Below are positions 58,801 to 64,000 of a stretch of DNA of 64,000 bases, piece after piece. The translations under genes were made by a program, and so were the position numbers. Below the pieces are notes generated by a model. It saw only the letters and a program-made list of their open reading frames with translations. It had not been told where the DNA came from and made no database searches. Every line of letters starts with the position of its first letter. The stretch's first letter is position 1. The stretch is from Euonymus europaeus (Eukaryota; Streptophyta; Magnoliopsida; Celastrales; Celastraceae), in the NCBI GenBank assembly GCA_963580455.1, contig OY756968.1, positions 8,469,544 through 8,533,543 of the forward strand. The letters run 5' to 3'.

Positions 58801-60476
58801 CAGAATTGGATGGTGAAACTGATGGGTTATGATTTTTCTATTGAGTATAAAAGAGGAAATACCAACTTGGTGGCTGATGCACTCTCCAGGCAATTTGAGC
58901 AGGATCCTAAGCATCCTGTGCTCTCAGAAGAAGCTGAAGTTGATACTGGAAATTTAGCACCTGTTGTTGATGCAATGTAGGATTTACAGAAGACTCTTCA
59001 AACTGGTGTTAATTGCATGGCTATATCTGCACCGTCTCTTAGTTTCTTTGCTGATGTCAAACAAACTTATGAGAATGATGCAGCTGTCAAACTTGTGTTG
59101 GCTAAATTCTTACCTGGAACTACCACTGTGGATAAATATAGTTTGGTTGAGGGGTTACTGTATTACAAAAATAGGCTTTATGTTGGTCATTGTCCTACTA
59201 TTATTGGACAGATTTTGGAGCATGTTCATTCAGCTCTTGTAGCTGGACATACAGGTTTCAAGAAAACCTACCAGAGGGTAAAGAGGGATTTCTTTTGGAA
59301 GGGTCTCAAAAAGACTGTTAAGGACTATGTCAAAAATTGTGAGATTTGTCAGGCAACCAAGTACATAAACACCTTGCCAGCAGGACTATTACAGCCATTG
59401 GCTATTCCACAGAAGGTGTGGACTGATGTGAGCTTAGATTTCATTGATGGTCTTCCATTCTCGTTTGGGAAGTCTGTAATTCTGGTGGTAGTTGATAGAA
59501 TGCTAAGTATGCACATTTCTTGCCACTCTCACATCCATATACTGCTGCTTCAGTGGCTCAAGTTTACATGGATAATATGTTTAAGCTGCATGGTCTTCCT
59601 CAGAGGATTGTTTTTGACAGAGATGCTGTATTTACTAGTGCATTTTGGCAGCATTTGTGGAAATTCCAGGGAACCAAGCTTAATATGTCCACTGCTTACC
59701 ATTCTCAATCTGATGGACAGACTGAGGCAGTGAACAAAGCTCTCGAGCAGTATTTGAGGGCTTATACAGGTCAACAGCCAAAGGAATGGGTGAAATGGAT
59801 ACCCTTGGCAAAATTTTGTTATAATACTACATGGCATTCAAGCATGGGAATGACTCCTTTTGAAGTTTTGTATGGAATTGCACCTCCTGGCATTTGTGAC
59901 TACATACCTGGTACTACAACAGTTGCTAGTGTGGATTCACATTTGCAAAATAGACCAGCTGTGTTTGAATTGTTGCAAAGTAATTTGGCAAAAAGTCAAG
60001 CTGCTATGAAATAGTATGCTGATAAAAAGAGGAAGTTTATGAGCTTTGAGGTAGGAGATCTAGTGTATGTCAAACTCCAACCATATCGACAGGTTTCTGT
60101 GGCTCAAAGAAGGAATCTGAAATTGTCTCATAGATATTTTGGACCTTATCCCATCCAGAAGAGAGTAGGAACTGTTGCTTATCAATTGCAATTACCATAG
60201 GGTGCTAAGATACATGATGTTTTTCATATCAGTCAACTTAAGAGGCACGTGGGTCCTGATGTAGCAGTGTCTTCTACTCTACCTCCTGTTGACTTGCAAG
60301 GTCAATTACTTCCTCAACCTGAAGAGATATTTGATAGAAGGCTCGTGAAAAGAAATGGAATGGCTGCTGCTGAATTGTTAGTTAAATGGCGGGGTCAAGA
60401 TGCATCTGATGCAACATGGGTGGCGTATTCCCAACTCATGGAGCAATATCCTGAGTTGTTGGGGAAATTGTTTTAG
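55897..60476 (+). pseudogene. Gag-pol of element I, first copy
   Basis: Starts at ATG 55897 (MVSKHELDQQMASIRDSMAE). Gag core near 56170-56560 (FNLWLIKADQYFGYYQTPLP); zinc knuckle CFKCDGKWGPGHKC (56794); protease MVDSGSTHNFL (57100); RT with [19 protein letters not shown] and an active site FFDK (58117-58128) in place of FFDD; RNase H from about 58550; integrase zinc finger and core ([45 protein letters not shown]); [10 protein letters not shown]; chromodomain EEIFDRRLVKRNG...LLVKWRG. In-frame stops at 56983, 57550, 58063, 58978, 60012 and 60198, plus a one-base deletion near 59500. Inactive. Confidence 0.93.
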
Positions 60477-60514
60477 ATTCGAAGTGGAATATTGATCTTT
60501 GAGAGGGATGGAGT

Positions 60515-60667
60515 TGTCAGGAACCTTTGAGGAATTTCTTCTGTTATTCATGCATCAAGTCGTTTGGGAGGGTATTCCACGTGGAGCTGGAATCTTGTTC
60601 AGCAAGTTATTCAATTTGTTGAAGTTAGTTACAACTTAGTCTACGTGGAGTTCTCTTATTGGAGAGC
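60515..60667 (+). repeat. Truncated LTR of element I at the duplication joint
   Basis: The first ~153 bp of the LTR, preceded by the purine tract GAGAGGGATGGAG. It breaks off after TTATTGGAGAGC, where integrase-coding sequence begins. Confidence 0.9.
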
Positions 60668-62089
60668 AACTGTCCAACTTATGAGAATGATGCAGCTGTC
60701 CAACTTGTGTTGGCTAAATTATTACCTGGAACTACCACTGTGGATAAATATAGTTTGGTTGAGGGGTTACTGTATTACAAAAATAGGCTTTATGTTGGTC
60801 ATTGTCCTAATATTATTGGACAGATTTTGGAGCATGTTCATTCAGCTCCTGTAGCTGGACATACAGGTTTCAAGAAAACCTACCAGAGGGTAAAGAGGGA
60901 TTTCTTTTGGAAGGGTCTCAAAAAGAATGTTAAGGACTATGTCAAAAATTATGAGATTTGTCAGGCAACCAAGTACATAAACACCTTGCCAGCAGGACTA
61001 TTACAGCCATTGGCTATTCCACAGAAGGTGTGGACCGATGTGAGCTTAGATTTCATTGATGGTCTTCCATTCTCGTTTGGGAAGTCTCTAATTCTGGTGG
61101 TAGTTGATAGAATGTCTAAGTATGCACATTTCTTGCCACTCTCACATCCATATACTGCTGCTTCAGTGGCTCAAGTTTACATGGATAATGTGTTTAAGCT
61201 GCATGGTCTTCCTCAGAGGATTGTTTCTGACAGAGATGTTGTATTTACTAGTGCATTTTGGCAGCATTTGTGGAAATTCCAGGGAACCAAGCTTAATATG
61301 TCCACTGCTTACCATCCTCAATCTGATGGACAGACTGAGGCAGTGAACAAAGCTCTCGAGCAGTATTTGAGGGCTTATACAGGTCAACAGCCAAAGGAAT
61401 GGGTGAAATGGATACCCTTGGCAAAATTTTGTTATAATACTACATGGCATTCAAGTATGGGAATGACTCCTTTTGAAGTTTTGTATGGAATTGCACCTCC
61501 TGGCATTTGTGACTACATACCTGGTACTACAACAGTTGCTAGTGTGGATTCACATTTGCAAAATAGACCAGCTGTGTTTGAATTGTTGCAAAGTAATTTG
61601 GCAAAAAGTCAAGTTGCTATGAAATATTATGCTGATAAAAAGAGGAAGTTTATGAGCTTTGAGGTAGGAGATCTAGTGTATGTCAAACTCCAACCATATC
61701 GACAGGTTTCTGTGGCTCAAAGAAGGAATCTGAAATTGTCTCATAGATATTTTGGACCTTATCCCATCCAGAAGAGAGTAGGAACTGTTGCTTATCAATT
61801 GCAATTACCATAGGGTGCTAAGATACATGATGTTTTCCATATCAGTCAACTTAAGAGGCACGTGGGTCCTGATGTAGCAGTGTCTTCTACTCTACCTCCT
61901 GTTGACTTGCAAGGTCAATTACTTCCTCAACCTGAAGAGATATTTGATAGAAGGCTCGTGAAAAGAAATGGAATGGTTGCTGCTGAATTGTTAGTTAAAT
62001 GGCGGGGTCAAGATTCATCTGATGCAACATGGGTGGCGTATTCCCAACTCATGGAGCAATATCCTGAGTTGTTGGGGAAATTGTTTTAG
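60668..62089 (+). pseudogene. Second copy of the integrase-chromodomain end of element I
   Basis: Aligns with 59067-60476. It lacks two defects of copy 1: the base missing near 59500 is present ([15 protein letters not shown]) and codon TAG 60012 reads TAT ([11 protein letters not shown]). It shares the TAG after QLQLP (61811 versus 60198), so that mutation came before the duplication. The frame is open from 60659 to 61813 and then to 62089, covering the zinc finger, D-D-E core ([33 protein letters not shown]) and chromodomain. No RT, so it cannot act alone. Confidence 0.92.
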
Positions 62090-62127
62090 ATTCGAAGTGG
62101 AATGTTGATCTTTGAGAGGGATGGAGT

Positions 62128-62316
62128 TGTCAGGAACCCTTGAGGAATTTCTTCTGTTATTCATGCATCAAGTCGTTTGGGAGGTTATTCCACGTGGAGC
62201 TGGAATGTTGTTCAGGAAGTTATTCAATTTGTTGAAGTTAGTTACAACTTAGTCTACATGGAGTTCTCTTATTGGAGAGCTAATTCATGGCATGGCTTGT
62301 TCGTTGATATTACTAT
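62128..62316 (+). repeat. LTR fragment of element I cut by the hAT element
   Basis: 189 bp from TGTCAGGAACCC to TTGATATTACTAT, matching the start of the 5' LTR, preceded by the same purine tract. The rest of the LTR, if present, lies beyond the hAT element outside the window. Confidence 0.88.
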
Positions 62317-62329
62317 TAGGGCTGTCATT

Positions 62330-62482
62330 GGTCGGTCTTGGTCGGTTTTTATGACCCCTCAACACCGGGCCGAATTTTCGGTTTTTTTTTTAATAAATAA
62401 CCGAAACCGACCAAACACTATAGTTCAGGAGAGAAAACCGACTTTCGGTTTGGTCGGTTTTCGGCCGGTTTTCGGTTTTAAG
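62330..62482. repeat. Subterminal CGGTTT/AAACCG repeat cluster of the hAT element
   Basis: About ten copies of GGTCGGT, TCGGTTTT or their complements CCGAAACCGACC within 150 bases of the terminus. Clusters like this are where hAT transposases bind, so a role as the transposase recognition region is inferred. Confidence 0.7.
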
Positions 62483-63066
62483 ATGGGCCTAATTTTAATA
62501 GGCCAAGATCTCATTTACTGTTGGGCTAAAAGACCATTGGGCCTGAAAATCACAATAAAAATATATTAAATACAACCCTAGCCCAATTGTCCTTTTAAGT
62601 TGTTACAAGCCCATTAGATTTAGTTCATTACACAAATAAACAAAATAAGAAAGTGTCAAAATATGCAGGCAAAAGGAGTCTTCTGGAACACCATCACCGC
62701 CAGGCACCAACCATCTCTTCAATGATTTTGTAGGCTTCCCTTCCCTACTTGAAACCCAGTTGCGTGGAAATCAAATACATGCTTATACATTACAATTCTT
62801 AAATTCCAGATTGTCTTGGAAATCAAATACAAGCTTATATAATACGTCACTCAAGAGATATCCTGAAGGAAACTAAAAAAAGGACATGAAGAAAGAAAGC
62901 TCACTTTCATCTTTTAATCTTCTTCACAAATAAAAATCCACTAGTTGCAGCCTGCAAAATACAAATAGCCAAATACAAAATCACACAAAATGTTCACAAA
63001 TCAACAATTGTAGCAAATTAATGTAATTACCATAATAGTGTGACAGCTTCAACCAGTGTTAATCAC
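62483..63066. other. Non-coding 3' part of the hAT element
   Basis: AT-rich sequence between the transposase stop and the subterminal repeats, probably the 3' UTR. No second gene seen. Confidence 0.6.
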
Positions 63067-64000
63067 TTAATCTTCATCATCCATTTCAACGTTCAACCCA
63101 CCAAGTTTTTCGCGATAGTCTATATAAGCAAGAATTAAAGTTTCAAACACTTAGCCTCACAAAAAAAATAAAGAGACAGAATACAGAAGTTGTCAAATGC
63201 AAATACATACCATTCTCAAGTTTTTCAAAATGTTCAACGTCATCCATAGCCTCTCGAAGACTAATTGGTCTAGAACTGTTACGTATCCAATTTTGTGTGC
63301 AAATGAGGGCCTCAACCACAGCAGGAGACAAAGAACTACGAAATGGATCTATTACACGCCCTGCCGTGCTAAATGTTGACTCAGAAGCCACTGTAGACAC
63401 GGGAATTGCAAGGACATCCCTTGCAATTCTTGAAAGCACATGGTATCTACTCGAATTCACCTTCCACCATGCAAGTAAATTAAACCCTTCATTATCCTCT
63501 TCCAAGTTCTCCATCAAATATCGATCAACTTCTGAATTATTTTCAGTTGACTCTGAGGCTTTCAAATGTTTGTGAAAAATAGCTAATCTTGACGCGCTTG
63601 AACCAGTAGGAGGTTTTTCATTGCTCCTCATTTGACTACTTTGAGTAGTCTTCCCTTTTGCATTAGAGCCTCCCTCATCCTCAAGATACACATTATAAAA
63701 AGCCTTCAAAGTTTCTTCAACTTTAGTAGGTACCCCCGACATTGAATCGAAAGAGAACTCAATCATTTTCAACTTGCAACGAGGATCAAGGACAACCCCA
63801 ACAAACAACAAAGAGTTCATGACATCAATGTTTCCCCAATATTTTTTGAATTTGGAGATCATATTTTCAGCCACATTCTTCAACATTTCATTACTACCAT
63901 TGCACTCGGACTCAATAGACTCTTGAATTGTCAACAACTCGGTAACAAAACCATTTACCGTCACATATTTAGACCCCGAAAATTGCAAAGTTGCATCATA
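63067..64000 (-). CDS. hAT transposase (RICESLEEPER/Ac-like), C-terminal part
   Basis: Main exon from the right edge to 63211, intron 63210-63120 (GTATGT...TATAG), last exon 63119-63067 ending DYREKLGGLNVEMDDED then TAA. The splice completes a phase-1 codon and restores the normal hAT C-terminus; without it the frame would run into a Phe-rich tail. The frame is open to position 64000 (DATLQFSGSKYVT). It includes the DUF4413-like region (KYWGNIDVMNSLLFVGVVLD) and the dimerisation domain (LLAWWKVNSSRYHVLSRIAR, VSTVASESTFSTAGRVIDPF). It would cut and move the element in the nucleus. No stop is seen, so the visible part may be functional; the BED finger and N-terminus are off window. Confidence 0.9.

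Larger units (their letters stand above)
55442..62316 (+). mobile_element. Reina-type chromovirus with internal duplication (element I)
   Basis: Order: 416-bp 5' LTR, PBS, gag, protease, RT, RNase H, integrase, chromodomain, purine tract, a truncated LTR (60515-60667), a second copy of the integrase-chromodomain end (60668-62089), a purine tract and another LTR fragment (62128-62316) cut by the hAT element. Short LTRs, an initiator-Met-like PBS and the C-terminal chromodomain fit the Reina clade. The two integrase copies match at roughly 98-99% by hand. Confidence 0.92.
62317..64000 (-). mobile_element. hAT-superfamily transposon, right part off window
   Basis: The left terminus begins TAGGGCTGTCATTGGTCGGT, the usual start type for plant hAT elements, directly after element I LTR sequence. 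The eight bases before it, ATTACTAT (62309-62316), are the expected target duplication, but the other end is not in the window. A hAT transposase lies inside on the minus strand with its C-terminus toward this end. Confidence 0.85.

Overview
The window is nuclear DNA from a flowering plant, almost certainly a eudicot. The evidence is a spliced R2R3-MYB gene of the plant-only MYB61/MYB50/MYB55/MYB86 group, Ty1/copia and Ty3/gypsy LTR retrotransposons with plant-type primer-binding sites (initiator tRNA-Met and tRNA-Asp), a hAT transposon, MITE-like elements and long AT-rich stretches. I see no bacterial, organellar or CRISPR signal. The only ordinary host gene I can support is the MYB gene at the left edge; nearly everything else is transposon-derived.

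Layout: 1-1.33 kb, MYB gene on the minus strand, cut by the left edge, with its promoter. 1.33-7.2 kb, AT-rich non-coding DNA with palindromes, an 82-bp-arm hairpin of LTR-like sequence, a copia remnant and TA/CA microsatellites. 7.78-12.27 kb, a complete but decayed copia element (minus) with matching LTRs, 5-bp target duplication, PBS and PPT. 12.3-13.76 kb and 39.58-39.95 kb are the two halves of a very old gypsy element split by the next insertion.

13.76-39.58 kb is a nest whose layers are all closed by target-site duplications. A decayed copia (161-bp LTRs) carries a 4.1-kb Ogre/Tat-like solo LTR inside its 5' LTR (duplication CAACT). It also carries an Athila-like gypsy inside its integrase (duplication CCTAA). 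That gypsy lacks RT, RNase H and integrase but keeps gag, a degenerate protease and a long env-position reading frame. Its own 5' LTR holds a very young Tekay/Del-type chromovirus (20642-30011, duplication AGACC, LTRs about 99.8% identical) whose gag-pol frame is broken by only two nonsense codons.

40.2-49.3 kb is a second Athila-like gypsy (minus) truncated at its 5' side, with a Tekay-like solo LTR in its integrase (duplication CCGCT). 49.6-52.8 kb is an internally deleted copia (minus). 53.2-55.3 kb holds two MITE-like elements and an LTR fragment. 55.4-62.3 kb is a Reina-type chromovirus (plus) with a recent internal duplication of the integrase-chromodomain end. Its last LTR is interrupted by a hAT element whose transposase runs off the right edge.

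The most unusual pattern is that three different gypsy LTR types each carry a spaced array of short perfect palindromes with unrelated cores. None of the retroelements looks fully autonomous. All identifications come from reading motifs and hand alignment; no database search was run, and identity percentages are hand counts.
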